A stretch of 64,000 nt of DNA from Bradyrhizobium sp. CCBAU 51765. GTDB taxonomy: Bacteria > Pseudomonadota > Alphaproteobacteria > Rhizobiales > Xanthobacteraceae. The stretch lies in the NCBI RefSeq assembly GCF_015291725.1, contig NZ_CP030038.1, positions 7,367,001 to 7,431,000 of the forward strand, read 5' to 3'. Made by a program: the position numbers and the translations under genes. Below, piece by piece: positions 35,032 through 43,611 of this stretch (position 1 is its first letter; each line of letters opens with the position of its first letter). Below the pieces are notes generated by a model. The model did not search any database. It saw nothing but the letters and a program-made list of their open reading frames with translations, and had not been told where the DNA came from.

Positions 35032-35457
35032 TCAGGTCGGCGCCGCCGCTGCCTGCGGCTCCTCGACATAGCGATGCACGAGCCAGGAGGAGATCGCCGC
35101 CGGCACGAATCCGACGAGGCCATACAGGATGAACTGCACCGCGCCCGAATCCGGCCCGCGCGAGCTGTAGGTGAGCGACGCCAGGACGAAGGCGAACAGG
35201 CCGACCAGAAGCATCCGCAGGCCCGGACCGATCCGGCGGATATGGATCAGGATGTCGTCGACCGCGCCGATCATCAGCGCGGGCAGGAAGCCGAACAGAT
35301 AGCTGTATTGCAGGGTCTTGAAGAACACCGCGAACAGCTTGCCGACCTCGCCGAGGCTGGTCTGGGCCCAATAGCCGGACTGGTAGGTCGTCGTCAGCAG
35401 CAGCAGGAACCCGCCCACGAACGGGCCGACCAGCGCAAACACCAGATAGCGTTTCAT
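35032..35457 (-). CDS. Four-helix membrane protein, possibly DUF5413
   Basis: A 141-residue integral membrane protein with four hydrophobic helices (LVFALVGPFVGGFLLLL; YSYLFGFLPALMIGAV; RMLLVGLFAFVLASLTY; AVQFILYGLVGFVPAAISSWL) and a short Pro/Ala-rich tail. The ATG at 35457 has GAGGG upstream. It lies 58 bases ahead of the DUF4112 gene on the same strand, so the two may be co-transcribed. Function unknown. Confidence 0.7.
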   Translation of the reverse strand: MKRYLVFALVGPFVGGFLLLLTTTYQSGYWAQTSLGEVGKLFAVFFKTLQYSYLFGFLPALMIGAVDDILIHIRRIGPGLRMLLVGLFAFVLASLTYSSRGPDSGAVQFILYGLVGFVPAAISSWLVHRYVEEPQAAAAPT

Positions 35458-35603
35458 CAAATACCCTCACCTTCGCCAATATTATAGCAGCGCAGCGGGA
35501 ACCTTGAACAGCGGGGCGCCGGGCCCCCACCGGATGGGAACAAGTGGCAAGGCGACGAGTTCATGCTGGACCTGAACTTGACCCTGGCAGATTGGAGCCA
35601 CCG

Positions 35604-35846
35604 ATGTCCCCTCAACTCGTTCTGGCGACAATCATGCTGGCGGCCCTGGGCGGCCTCTCGAGTGTCCCCGCCTTTGCCCAAGGCCATATGGGCACGCCGC
35701 AGGAGCAGAAGGCCTGCTCGCGGGATGCATCGCGCTTCTGCCGCAAGGAGCTCGGCAACGACATGGCCGTGCAGAGCTGCCTGCAGGCCAACCGCGCCAA
35801 GCTGTCGCGCGCTTGCAGCAAGGTCTTTCAGAGCCACGGCATGTGA
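35604..35846 (+). CDS. Exported cysteine-rich repeat protein, 80 aa
   Basis: An 80-residue protein with a signal peptide (LVLATIMLAALGGLSSVPAFA). The mature part has the pattern C-x2-DASRFC-x8-...-SC-x9-KLSRAC. This spacing resembles the GLG1-type cysteine-rich repeat found in short bacterial periplasmic proteins. GGAG precedes the ATG. A divergent paralogue is at 36361-36636. Confidence 0.75.
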   Translation: MSPQLVLATIMLAALGGLSSVPAFAQGHMGTPQEQKACSRDASRFCRKELGNDMAVQSCLQANRAKLSRACSKVFQSHGM

Positions 35847-35882
35847 GGATCGGAACCCATCCCGCGAACGGAGAGTGATGCC

Positions 35883-36113
35883 ATGTTGCGCGACGAACAA
35901 CTCTCGATCCTGCGGGACATCAGCCAATCCGTTGCCTTTGCCGACGAGCGGCAGGGCAAGGTCGGGCAACTGATCGCCGACGGCTACGTGATGAAGGACG
36001 GTGATCTGTTCGAGCTCACGGCGAAGGGCGTCACCGCCGTCGAGGAACACGCTGCCGCTCTCGGCGTGAGCGATGCGGAACAAGCGGGCGCACCCTCCGA
36101 TCGGCTGATCTGA
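35883..36113 (+). CDS. Hypothetical protein, 76 aa
   Basis: A 76-residue cytosolic protein with a helical N-terminus (LSILRDISQSVAFADERQGKVG), then LIADGYVMKDGDLFELTAKG. This reads like a winged-helix or helix-wing element often seen in small regulators. It starts 36 bases after the Cys-rich gene behind a GGAGAG. No family is recognised. Confidence 0.6.
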   Translation: MLRDEQLSILRDISQSVAFADERQGKVGQLIADGYVMKDGDLFELTAKGVTAVEEHAAALGVSDAEQAGAPSDRLI

Positions 36114-36360
36114 TCGCGCGCGACGTGACTCGCGCGCAACAATTGCGAATTCCTTTGCGCCGGCCATTGCAGGCTCGTGACAATGGCGCATACTTCGCTC
36201 GGGCGGCGCAGCACTTTCGATTCGAGCATCAAGAGATCGAGCGACCACATGCGGGACCAGAGTTCCCGACGTGAAGGCTGTGACGTACGGCAGATCAAGC
36301 CGCGTGCGGCGCCCCAAAACCAAGTGGCTCAAGCCCTAGGGAAATCGGGGACCCATTCGC

Positions 36361-36636
36361 ATGACACGCCATCAGACGATCGTTTCGCTGTTCGCTTTCG
36401 CCGTCACCAGTCTCGCACTCCAGACATCACCTGGCCTCGCCTTCACGCAAGAAGCGCAGCAGATGTGCTCGGGCGACGCGATGCGGCTGTGCTCCAGTGA
36501 GATCCCGGACATTCCACGGATCACCGCCTGCATGGTGAGGAACAAGTCGCAGGTCAGCCCCGGCTGCCGCGCCGTGATGGACCGCGAGCACGCCGCCGCC
36601 GCGGCATCGCGCAAGCGCGAAGCGGCGGCGCGGTAG
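36361..36636 (+). CDS. Exported cysteine-rich repeat protein, 91 aa
   Basis: A 91-residue paralogue of the protein at 35604: signal peptide (IVSLFAFAVTSLALQTSPGLA), then MCSGDAMRLCSSEIPDIPRI, TACMVRNKSQVSPGC, and an Ala/Arg-rich tail. Cysteine spacing and the DA-x-R-x-C signature are kept. GGGGAC lies upstream of the ATG. The gap before it (36114-36360) contains no gene. Confidence 0.7.
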   Translation: MTRHQTIVSLFAFAVTSLALQTSPGLAFTQEAQQMCSGDAMRLCSSEIPDIPRITACMVRNKSQVSPGCRAVMDREHAAAAASRKREAAAR

Positions 36637-36663
36637 TCATTCATACCGAATGACGGCAGCGCC

Positions 36664-38253
36664 TCAATCGCCCCACTGGGCGAAGGCGTCGTTGAAGGCG
36701 CGCTCGCCGGGGGCGCCCTTCTCGATGGCGATGATGGCGCGGCGCTGGTTGGCGTAGACCAGGGGCACGTCGAACCAGGAGCGCTCCTTCAGGAGCTGGA
36801 CGTTGCGGGCGCGGTCGGCATCGACATTGGAGAGGCCGACCAGGAAGAAGCCGTCGGTGACCTTGACCGCGAGGCCGGCGAGCGGCGTGCCGCGCGCCTG
36901 CTCGTTCGACTTCATCAGGATGCCGGGCACGTTGGAGACACTGCCACCCGGAAAATCCGGCGGCAGGATGAAGGTCAATTCCGCGGTGTGGCTCGCCGGC
37001 AACGAGGAGTCGGTGTTGCGGCGGAACGACATCGTCATCTTGAACTTGCGGTCGGGGATCTCGATGTCGGCGCGCACGGCGACGTCGGCCTTCTGGTTGC
37101 CCGAGGCCTTGATCGGCTCGAGCCGCCACACCACCGAGCCGACATATTGCTTGCCCTTCGGGTCGGACGGATCCTCGTCATAGAGCACGACCTTCTGCGC
37201 CACCGGCGCGACAGGCTGGTCGCTGGCCGAGGGCTGGCCGACGCGATCCGGGATCTTCGGCTTGCTCTGCGGCTGCGCCGGGCTCGGCGTCTCCACGACC
37301 TGAGTCGCGGACGGTTTGAGAAAGCCGTTGACGATCTGAACGGCCTGCTTGCCCCAGAGGATGCCGGCGCCGACCAGGATCAGCACGATGCCGACGGCGA
37401 TCGCGCTCTTGAACGGAAATGCCGAGCCGGTGCGGACGCGCTTCTTGGCCTCGCGCTCGGGCGCGGCGCGCGGACGCGGCGACGGCGGCGCGTAGCGCTC
37501 GGCGTCCTCGATCGCTTCGTCGTAGGAATAGGGCGCCTCGGACTCGCCGGCGCGGTTCTCCAGGCTCGGCTCCAGCCGGTCGAATTCCGGCGAGGGCGAG
37601 GGCACGTTGGCATAGGTGCGGCGCGCGGCGCGGCTGGCCTGCGCGGCAGCGCCGCCGAGATCGTTGGCATCGGCCGTGATGTCGCGGAAGCCGCGCACGC
37701 CCGGTGCCGGCGGCGGGGGTCCGACGTCGGGCGGACGGCGCGCACCGGCGCGATCGCGCCCGGCGGGCGGCGGCTCCGGCGGCGGCGGGACGGACGGTCC
37801 CGGCGGGCGCGGGGCGTCGAAACGGGGAGCGCGCGGCGGACGCGGGGCGTCGCCCTGCTCATCGACGCTGATTGACGGACGATCGGCCCGCGGCGGCGTC
37901 GGGGCCGGTCGCGTGCGCGGCGGGGCCGGCTGAGATGCGGGAGCGTTGGCTTCGGCGGCGCGGGTGCTGGCCCTGCGAAAAGCATCGCCGCTGCTGCTGG
38001 AGCGGGCGCCGCCACCGGGGCGCGAGGCCTCGCGGGCGCGCTGAGCAGCCTCCGATTCGACCTTGCGAACGGCCTCTTCCAGCGACAGCCGTTCGCGCGT
38101 GATCTCGGATTCGGAAAGCGGCGGCTGCACGCTCCGCAGCTGCGCGATCAGGGCCGTGCGCGCCCTCTCATAGAGCGCGCGACGGCTTTCGCCGGGAGCG
38201 TTGGGGTCCAAGGCGGCAATAGCGCGGGCGATCAGCGGATAGTAATCAGCCAT
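36664..38253 (-). CDS. Conserved membrane protein with Pro/Arg-rich linker
   Basis: A 529-residue protein. The N-terminal 75 residues form a helical domain (YPLIARAIAALDPNAPGESR, then LYERARTALIAQLRS). A long Pro/Arg/Ala-rich disordered linker follows (residues about 80-280), then one membrane helix (AIAVGIVLILVGAGILWG). The C-terminal globular domain (KVVLYDEDPSDPKG to the end) has IEIPDRKFKMTMSFRRNTDS and KVTDGFFLVGLSNVDADR. Topology suggests a cytosolic N-terminus and periplasmic C-domain. It lies 37 bases upstream of purA on the same strand in this orientation's downstream side. Function unknown, though conserved in Bradyrhizobium as far as I recall. Confidence 0.75.
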   Translation of the reverse strand: MADYYPLIARAIAALDPNAPGESRRALYERARTALIAQLRSVQPPLSESEITRERLSLEEAVRKVESEAAQRAREASRPGGGARSSSSGDAFRRASTRAAEANAPASQPAPPRTRPAPTPPRADRPSISVDEQGDAPRPPRAPRFDAPRPPGPSVPPPPEPPPAGRDRAGARRPPDVGPPPPAPGVRGFRDITADANDLGGAAAQASRAARRTYANVPSPSPEFDRLEPSLENRAGESEAPYSYDEAIEDAERYAPPSPRPRAAPEREAKKRVRTGSAFPFKSAIAVGIVLILVGAGILWGKQAVQIVNGFLKPSATQVVETPSPAQPQSKPKIPDRVGQPSASDQPVAPVAQKVVLYDEDPSDPKGKQYVGSVVWRLEPIKASGNQKADVAVRADIEIPDRKFKMTMSFRRNTDSSLPASHTAELTFILPPDFPGGSVSNVPGILMKSNEQARGTPLAGLAVKVTDGFFLVGLSNVDADRARNVQLLKERSWFDVPLVYANQRRAIIAIEKGAPGERAFNDAFAQWGD

Positions 38254-38290
38254 TTCTACTCAACTATGCGCGCGTCCCGGTAAGATATCG

Positions 38291-39583
38291 TTAAGCCTCA
38301 AACGGATTTTGCACGAGGATAGTATCTTCGCGTTCGGGGCTGGTGGAAAGCAGCGCGACCGGGCACCCGACCAATTCCTCAATCCGCCGGACATATTTGA
38401 TGGCCTGGGCGGGCAGGTCGGCCCAGGACCGCGCGCTCGCGGTCGGCTCCTTCCAGCCCTCGATGGTCTCGTAGATCGGCTCGACCCGGGCCTGGGCGCC
38501 CTCGCCGGCCGGGAAATGGTCGATCTCCTTGCCGTCGAGCCTGTAGCCGGTGCAGACCTCGATCGAATCGAAGCCGTCGAGGATGTCGAGCTTGGTCAGC
38601 GCGAGGCCATTGATGCCGCAGGTCCGGACCGCCTGGCGGACCAGCACGGCGTCGAACCAGCCGCAGCGGCGGGGACGGCCGGTATTGGTCCCGAACTCGC
38701 GGCCGCGCTCGCCGATCTTGCGGCCGATCTCGTTGTCCTGCTCGGTCGGGAACGGGCCCTGCCCGACGCGGGTCGTGTAGGCCTTGCACAGGCCGAGCAC
38801 GTAGCCGACCGCGCCCGGCCCGAGGCCGGCACCGGTCGCGGCCTGCGCCGCCACCGTGTTGGACGAGGTGACGTAGGGATAGGTGCCGTGGTCGACGTCG
38901 AGCAGCGCGCCTTGTGCGCCCTCGAACAGCATGCGCTTGCCTTCGCGCCGCTTGATGTCGAGCAGCCGCCACACCGTCTCGGCATAGGGCAGCAGCTGCG
39001 GCGCCATCGCCATCAGCTCTTTCAGGATCACCGCACTGTCGAATTCCGGCAGGTTGAGGCCGCGGCGCAGCGCGTTGTGGTGCGCCAGCAGGCGGTCGAT
39101 CTTGTGCGGCAGCGTCTGATGGTCGGCGAGGTCCATCAGGCGGATGGCGCGGCGGCCGACCTTGTCCTCATAGGCCGGCCCGATGCCGCGGCGGGTGGTG
39201 CCGATCGCGGTCGCGGCGCTGGCGGATTCGCGGTGCGCATCGAGCTCGCGGTGCAGCGGCAGGATCAGCGTGACATTCTCGGCGACGCGCAGATTGTCCG
39301 GAGAAATCGCAACGCCCTGCGCCCTGAGCTTGGTGACCTCGTCGAGGAAGGCGGAGGGATCGAACACCACGCCGTTGCCGATCACCGACAGCTTGCCCTC
39401 GCGCAGCACGCCGGAGGGCAGCAGCGCGAGCTTGTAGGTCTTGCCGTTGATCACCAGCGTGTGGCCGGCGTTATGACCGCCCTGGAAGCGGACGACGATA
39501 TCCGCCTGCTCCGACAACCAGTCGACGATCTTGCCCTTCCCTTCGTCGCCCCACTGGGCGCCGACGACGACAACATTGGCCAT
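38291..39583 (-). CDS. purA: Adenylosuccinate synthetase PurA
   Basis: A 430-residue enzyme joining aspartate to IMP with GTP, the first committed step to AMP. The N-terminal loop VVVGAQWGDEGKGKIVDWL contains the catalytic Asp and P-loop-like element, followed by GGHNAGHTLVI, the IMP-binding TTRRGIGPAYEDK block, and NTGRPRRCGWFD and GINGLALTKLDILDG near the C-terminus. Length is typical. The start is taken at MANVVVVG (39583); an upstream in-frame start at 39622 lacks support. Confidence 0.97.
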   Translation of the reverse strand: MANVVVVGAQWGDEGKGKIVDWLSEQADIVVRFQGGHNAGHTLVINGKTYKLALLPSGVLREGKLSVIGNGVVFDPSAFLDEVTKLRAQGVAISPDNLRVAENVTLILPLHRELDAHRESASAATAIGTTRRGIGPAYEDKVGRRAIRLMDLADHQTLPHKIDRLLAHHNALRRGLNLPEFDSAVILKELMAMAPQLLPYAETVWRLLDIKRREGKRMLFEGAQGALLDVDHGTYPYVTSSNTVAAQAATGAGLGPGAVGYVLGLCKAYTTRVGQGPFPTEQDNEIGRKIGERGREFGTNTGRPRRCGWFDAVLVRQAVRTCGINGLALTKLDILDGFDSIEVCTGYRLDGKEIDHFPAGEGAQARVEPIYETIEGWKEPTASARSWADLPAQAIKYVRRIEELVGCPVALLSTSPEREDTILVQNPFEA

Positions 39584-39618
39584 GCGCGGGTAATCCTTCG
39601 AAGATTTCTCTGTAAGTG

Positions 39619-39664
39619 GCATGATCCGAACGGAAAACCGGGATCCACTTTTCCGGGATCATGC
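39619..39664. repeat. Short palindromic element with GCATGATCC ends
   Basis: GCATGATCC at 39619 pairs with GGATCATGC ending at 39664, around GAAAACCGGGATCCACTTTT. The tail of the repeat at 23621-23748 is similar (AAAACCGC..ACTTTTCCGGATCATGC). It lies in the purA leader. Confidence 0.7.
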
Positions 39665-39731
39665 CTGCGCCCAGCCCAATTCCCGGCCGAGGCCGTTCGC
39701 ACGCGAGGCAGCCCAACCGGATAAAGGAAGC

Positions 39732-39766
39732 AGCCCCTCTAGGCAAGCAAGAACGGGGCTTTTTTC
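39732..39766 (+). terminator. Orphan intrinsic terminator on the plus strand
   Basis: AGCCCC (39732-39737) pairs with GGGGCT (39755-39760), followed by TTTTTTC. No plus-strand gene ends nearby, so it may end a small RNA transcribed from the purA leader region. The 425-base gap 39584-40008 contains only this, the short palindrome and no credible gene. Confidence 0.6.
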
Positions 39767-40008
39767 AGGCTCAACGCGCGCTCCAAGCCTTTGATATCCC
39801 CCGAAAATCCAGAAACCTTCCGGGCCGGCGCGATGGCTTCGACCAAAGCGTGAGAGGCCGCCTTCGCCGCTGCATGGTCGCGATGCGTCCGCCCCCCATT
39901 GATGCAACCTCGATTTCCGTGTCTTTGGACAGCGCCGGGTGATCAGCCGGCCCGGGTCTCGCCGGGCCGGAGGCTTCGGCGTACTCCACGCGGGGCCCCA
40001 ACAGCCAC

Positions 40009-40941
40009 ATGTCCGCCACCGGCCACACCACGAGCGCGGAAACATCCGGACACAGCTGGATCGCCAACCAGCCTTATCTGCTGCTCAGCATTACCGCGCT
40101 GTGCTGGGCCGGCAACGCCATCGTCGGACGGCTCGCCGCCGGACACATCCCGCCGGTCACGCTGTCGTTCCTGCGCTGGTTCTTCGCCTTCCTGCTGGTG
40201 CTGCCGTTTGCCTTCAAGCACCTCGTGCAGGACTGGCCGGCGATCCGCGGCAAGCTCGGCCTGATGGTCACGCTCTCGGTCACCGGCATCGGTGCCTTCA
40301 ACACGCTGCAATATTGGGCGCTGGAGCATACCCAGGCGCTCAATACGCTGCTGCTGCAATCGGCCGCGCCGCTGCTCGTGGCGCTGTGGTCGCTGGTCAT
40401 TCTCGGCATACGCCTCACCGCGGCGCAGGCCTTCGGTGTGCTGCTGTCGATGTGCGGCGTGCTGACCATCCTGCTGCACGGCGATTTCACCACGCTGTCG
40501 AACATCGACTTCAACAAGGGCGACCTGATCTTCCTCCTCGCTCTCCTGATCTTCGCGCTCTATTCGGTGCTGTCCCTGAAGCGGCCGCCGATGCACGGCC
40601 TCTCCTTCCTCGCCTTCACCTTCGGCTGCGGCGCCGCCTGTCTCATTCCGCTGGAGATCTGGGAACTGTCCGCACGCCCGGTGATGAAGCTCGACGGGCC
40701 GAACCTGCTGACGCTGTTCTACGTCGCCGTTTTCCCCTCCGCGCTCGCCTATCTCTGCTTCAATCGCGGCGTGCGCCTGATCGGCGCCAACCGAACCGCA
40801 CCGTTCTTCCACGTCGTGCCGGTGTTCGGCTCGATCATGGCGATGGTGTTTCTGGGCGAACACCCGCAGGCGTTCCACTTCATCGGCTTCGCCCTGGTGC
40901 TGGCGGGCGTGTTCGCAGCGTCAAGGAAGCAGGCGACGTAG
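40009..40941 (+). CDS. DMT superfamily transporter (EamA), first copy
   Basis: A 310-residue inner-membrane protein with ten predicted helices in two EamA repeats (first: YLLLSITALCWAGNAIVGRL; second: GDLIFLLALLIFALYSVLSL). The conserved end of the family, TAPFFHVVPVFGSIMAMVFLGE, is present. Such proteins export metabolites or amino acids; the substrate is unknown. A close paralogue is at 41657-42592. Confidence 0.88.
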   Translation: MSATGHTTSAETSGHSWIANQPYLLLSITALCWAGNAIVGRLAAGHIPPVTLSFLRWFFAFLLVLPFAFKHLVQDWPAIRGKLGLMVTLSVTGIGAFNTLQYWALEHTQALNTLLLQSAAPLLVALWSLVILGIRLTAAQAFGVLLSMCGVLTILLHGDFTTLSNIDFNKGDLIFLLALLIFALYSVLSLKRPPMHGLSFLAFTFGCGAACLIPLEIWELSARPVMKLDGPNLLTLFYVAVFPSALAYLCFNRGVRLIGANRTAPFFHVVPVFGSIMAMVFLGEHPQAFHFIGFALVLAGVFAASRKQAT

Positions 40942-40978
40942 CCGCAAGCTGTCAGAGCGCACCGCTGTCCGCTTCATC

Positions 40979-41142
40979 CTCCCCTGAAGGGGGAGGGTCG
41001 GCTCACATTGAGCGAAGCGAAATGTGAGACGGGGTGGGGTGACAGTCTCTCCGCGGACGCGCTGCCCGAGTGGAGAGATCACCCCACCCCGCTCCGCATT
41101 GCGCTTCGCTTCATGCGCAGCGACCCTCCCCCTCCAGGGGAG
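40979..41142. repeat. Intergenic palindromic repeat, CTCCCCTGAAGGGGGAGGG type
   Basis: The left arm CTCCCCTGAAGGGGGAGGGT and the right arm ACCCTCCCCCTCCAGGGGAG enclose inner complementary blocks (GACGGGGTGGGGTGA with TCACCCCACCCCGCTC, and AGCGAAGCGAAATG with CATTGCGCTTCGCT). It separates convergent genes and probably works as a bidirectional terminator. Confidence 0.85.
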
Positions 41143-41161
41143 GGTAAGCAAGAGCTCCCCG

Positions 41162-41563
41162 CTATTTCATCTTGAATTTGCTGTAGGCTTCGCTCGTCGC
41201 GATGATCACGTGCTCGGCGCAGCCGTTGACGCGATGCGGATCGGCCTGCGTCTCGTAAGCCTCCGACGTCATCATGTCGAGGAAGGCCGCGACCGTCGGA
41301 TAATAGACCAGCGCCACAAAGTCCCATTCGTTGCCGTCGTGCGGACCGAGCGCGACCGCCTTGGCCTCGCCGGTCCAGAGCAGCGTGCCGCCGCGTGCCC
41401 TGATCATCGGCACCGTGATCGCGCTGTAGCGAAGATAAGCGTCCCAGCCGGACCCGTCGCCGTCGCGCGAACGCGCATGGAAACGCATCAGGTTCAGCAT
41501 CACCACCGGCGCCTGCGCATCGAGTTGCTCCAGGCCCACAATGTTCAACATATTGACCGCCAA
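41162..41563 (-). CDS. DUF1330 family protein
   Basis: A 133-residue protein of the DUF1330 dimeric alpha/beta-barrel family: APVVMLNLMRFHARSRDGDG, YSAITVPMIRARGGTLLWTG, WDFVALVYYPTVAAFLDMMT and DPHRVNGCAEHVII. GAGGAG six bases before a TTG at 41563 fits translation best; a GTG at 41569 and an ATG at 41551 are alternatives. Activity unknown. It sits between two paralogous DMT genes on the opposite strand. Confidence 0.8.
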   Translation of the reverse strand: MAVNMLNIVGLEQLDAQAPVVMLNLMRFHARSRDGDGSGWDAYLRYSAITVPMIRARGGTLLWTGEAKAVALGPHDGNEWDFVALVYYPTVAAFLDMMTSEAYETQADPHRVNGCAEHVIIATSEAYSKFKMK

Positions 41564-41656
41564 TGGCACCTCCTCGGGTCATGCCTGCATTGTAGCATTG
41601 CGGCCCTGTGACTTGTGTCACAACGACAATCCGGCGCAAGCTCGCATGCAACGCCA

Positions 41657-42592
41657 ATGACGACCGCTTCGCCCGCGCCACCGGCCTCCAATCCGGCCAG
41701 CTGGCTCAACAACCAGCCTTATCTGCTGCTCAGCCTGACCTCGCTGTTCTGGGCCGGCAACATCGTGCTCGCACGCCATGTCGGCGCGCACGTGCCGCCG
41801 CTGACGGTGACCACGATCCGCTGGTACGGCGTATTCCTCATCCTGTTGCCGTTCGCCTGGCCGCATCTGAAGCGCGACTGGCCTGCCCTGCGCAAGAGCC
41901 TGCCGCTGATGCTGTTCCTGTCGCTGGTCGGCTTTGCCTTCAACAACGCGATCTCGTACTGGGCGATGCAATACACCGAGGCGCTGAACGCGCTTCTGAT
42001 CCAGTCGGCGGGTCCCCTGTTCGTGGCGCTGTGGTCGCTGGTGCTGTTCGGCGTGCGGCTGACGGGCGCGCAGCTCGGCGGCATCGCGATCTCGCTTCTC
42101 GGCGTACTGATCATCATCCTTCGCGGCGATCTCGCCGCGCTCACGAGCATCAGCTTCAACAGGGGCGACATCATGTTCGCCTCCTCGCTGGTGGCGTTCG
42201 GCATCTACTCCGCCTTCATCCCGCGGCGGCCGAAGATCCATCAGCTCTCCTTCCTGTCCTTCACCACCTGCTGCGGCGCAACGATGCTGCTGCCGACGGC
42301 GATCTGGGAGGCCGCAAGCGGCCGCGTGCTGCAGTTCGACCTGATCACGCTGGCGACGCTGGGCTACATCCTGATCTTTCCCTCCACCCTTGCCTACCTC
42401 TTCTTCAACCGCGGAGTGGCGTTGATCGGGCCGAACCGGGCGGCGCCGTTCTTCCATCTGGTGCCGGTGTTCGGCTCGGCGATGGCGATCCTGCTGCTGG
42501 GCGAAAAGCTGCAAGCGTTTCACCTGATCGGCTACCTGCTGGTGCTCGCCGGCGTCGTGATCGCATCGCGCCAGGGCTCCGCGGTGAAGTAA
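41657..42592 (+). CDS. DMT superfamily transporter (EamA), second copy
   Basis: A 311-residue paralogue of the 40009-40941 protein, sharing WLNNQPYLLLSLTSLFWAGN, LNALLIQSAGPLFVALWSL and NRAAPFFHLVPVFGSAMAIL. Ten helices in two EamA repeats. The start at the ATG at 41657 gives a length and N-terminus like the first copy; a GTG at 41615 would add 14 residues. Substrate unknown. Confidence 0.88.
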   Translation: MTTASPAPPASNPASWLNNQPYLLLSLTSLFWAGNIVLARHVGAHVPPLTVTTIRWYGVFLILLPFAWPHLKRDWPALRKSLPLMLFLSLVGFAFNNAISYWAMQYTEALNALLIQSAGPLFVALWSLVLFGVRLTGAQLGGIAISLLGVLIIILRGDLAALTSISFNRGDIMFASSLVAFGIYSAFIPRRPKIHQLSFLSFTTCCGATMLLPTAIWEAASGRVLQFDLITLATLGYILIFPSTLAYLFFNRGVALIGPNRAAPFFHLVPVFGSAMAILLLGEKLQAFHLIGYLLVLAGVVIASRQGSAVK

Positions 42593-42613
42593 TTCCGCGT
42601 GACGGACGATGCG

Positions 42614-42663
42614 CTCGTGTCCCGGACAAGATGCAGCGCGCAAGCTCTGCATCGCAGAGCCGG
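42614..42663. repeat. Left half of a host palindromic repeat split by IS110
   Basis: CGTGTCCCGGACAAGATGCA followed by GCGCGCAAGCTCTGCATCGC and AGAGCCGG. Its outer arm is the inverse of the right half at 43774-43858 (GCGCTGCACTGCGCCCGGGG CACG). Joining 42663 to 43774 restores AGAGCCGG-GACCCATTG, a centre I recall as typical of this Bradyrhizobium repeat. Confidence 0.75.
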
Positions 42664-42669
42664 CAACTG

Positions 42670-43611
42670 TTATGTTGATGGTGCGATTTTATAGGGTTTT
42701 CGGTCGCGCAGCATTGCGTTGAGGATGGTCAGCAGCTTCCTTGCGACAGCAATGAGGGCGAGCTTTGCTGGTTTGCCGGCCAGACGGAGCCGGTCATAGA
42801 AGATTTTGAAGTGATCGGCGCGACGAACGGCGTTGAGAGCAGCCATGTAGAGGGCGTCGCGGACGCGCTTTCGTCCGCCGCCGATCTTGCGCTTGCCACG
42901 ATAAGCCCCGCTATCGACATTGAAGGGAGCCAGGCCGGCAAGAGCGGCCACCTCCTTTGGCCCGAGACGCCCAAGTTCGGGCATCTGGGTGAGGAGTTGC
43001 ATGCAAGCGACGGGTCCCACGCCGGGCACCGAGCGCATCAACTGTGCATCATTGGCAAGCTCCGGTTCGGCTTTGACGAGCGCATGAATCTCAGTGTCGA
43101 TTTCGGCGATCTCATCATTGAGGACCTCGATGAGGCGAGCGATGCGTTCCACCATGGCGCGGTCCTCGGCTTCGCTGCGGCGGTTCTTTTCCTGGGCCCT
43201 CATGGCAACCAGTTGGTCCCGCCGTTTTGCAAGCCTTGCCAAAGTGTTGCGAGCAGGCGTCGCGGCCTGCTCGGTGGCGGGCTTCATGGCGCGGGCAAAG
43301 GCCGCCAGCATCCGCGCATCGATCGGATCGGTCTTGGCGAGCTGGCCGCTGGCGCGGGCAAAGTCGCGGGCACGGGCCGGATTGATCCGGGCAAAGCGGA
43401 TGCCGGCCCGATGCAGAGCCTCCCGAAGCTCGAGGTCATAGACCCCCGTAGCCTCGAAGACGATCAGCGCATCGCATCGCCAACGCGCCACCAGCTGTGT
43501 GATGGCCTGTGTCGCGTTGGCGATGCGTTCCGCTACGCCGATGGCCTCATCGAAAATATCAAGGTGATGTTTGGAGATGTCGATCCCGACGCAACGAGAG
43601 GATATGATCAC
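42670..43611 (-). CDS. IS110-family transposase (bridge-RNA-guided recombinase type)
   Basis: A 313-residue recombinase. The N-terminal RuvC-like DEDD domain shows VGIDISKHHLDI, VFEATGVYD and KTDPIDARMLA. A helical coiled region (RDQLVAMRAQEKNRRSEAED) follows. The C-terminal Transposase_20 domain has SVPGVGPVACMQLLTQMPEL and PFNVDSGAYRGKRKIGGGR, the DSG serine being the likely nucleophile. Length and motifs are intact, so it may be active. The start is a GTG (reading VIISSRC) behind AGGGA. IS110 enzymes use a structured RNA from their own non-coding end to choose donor and target DNA. Confidence 0.93.
   Translation of the reverse strand: MIISSRCVGIDISKHHLDIFDEAIGVAERIANATQAITQLVARWRCDALIVFEATGVYDLELREALHRAGIRFARINPARARDFARASGQLAKTDPIDARMLAAFARAMKPATEQAATPARNTLARLAKRRDQLVAMRAQEKNRRSEAEDRAMVERIARLIEVLNDEIAEIDTEIHALVKAEPELANDAQLMRSVPGVGPVACMQLLTQMPELGRLGPKEVAALAGLAPFNVDSGAYRGKRKIGGGRKRVRDALYMAALNAVRRADHFKIFYDRLRLAGKPAKLALIAVARKLLTILNAMLRDRKPYKIAPST

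Noticed and set aside
39661..39942. Plus-strand frame of 93 codons before the first DMT gene
   Set aside because: Low-complexity Arg/Pro composition, no ribosome-binding site and overlap with the terminator hairpin suggest non-coding sequence.
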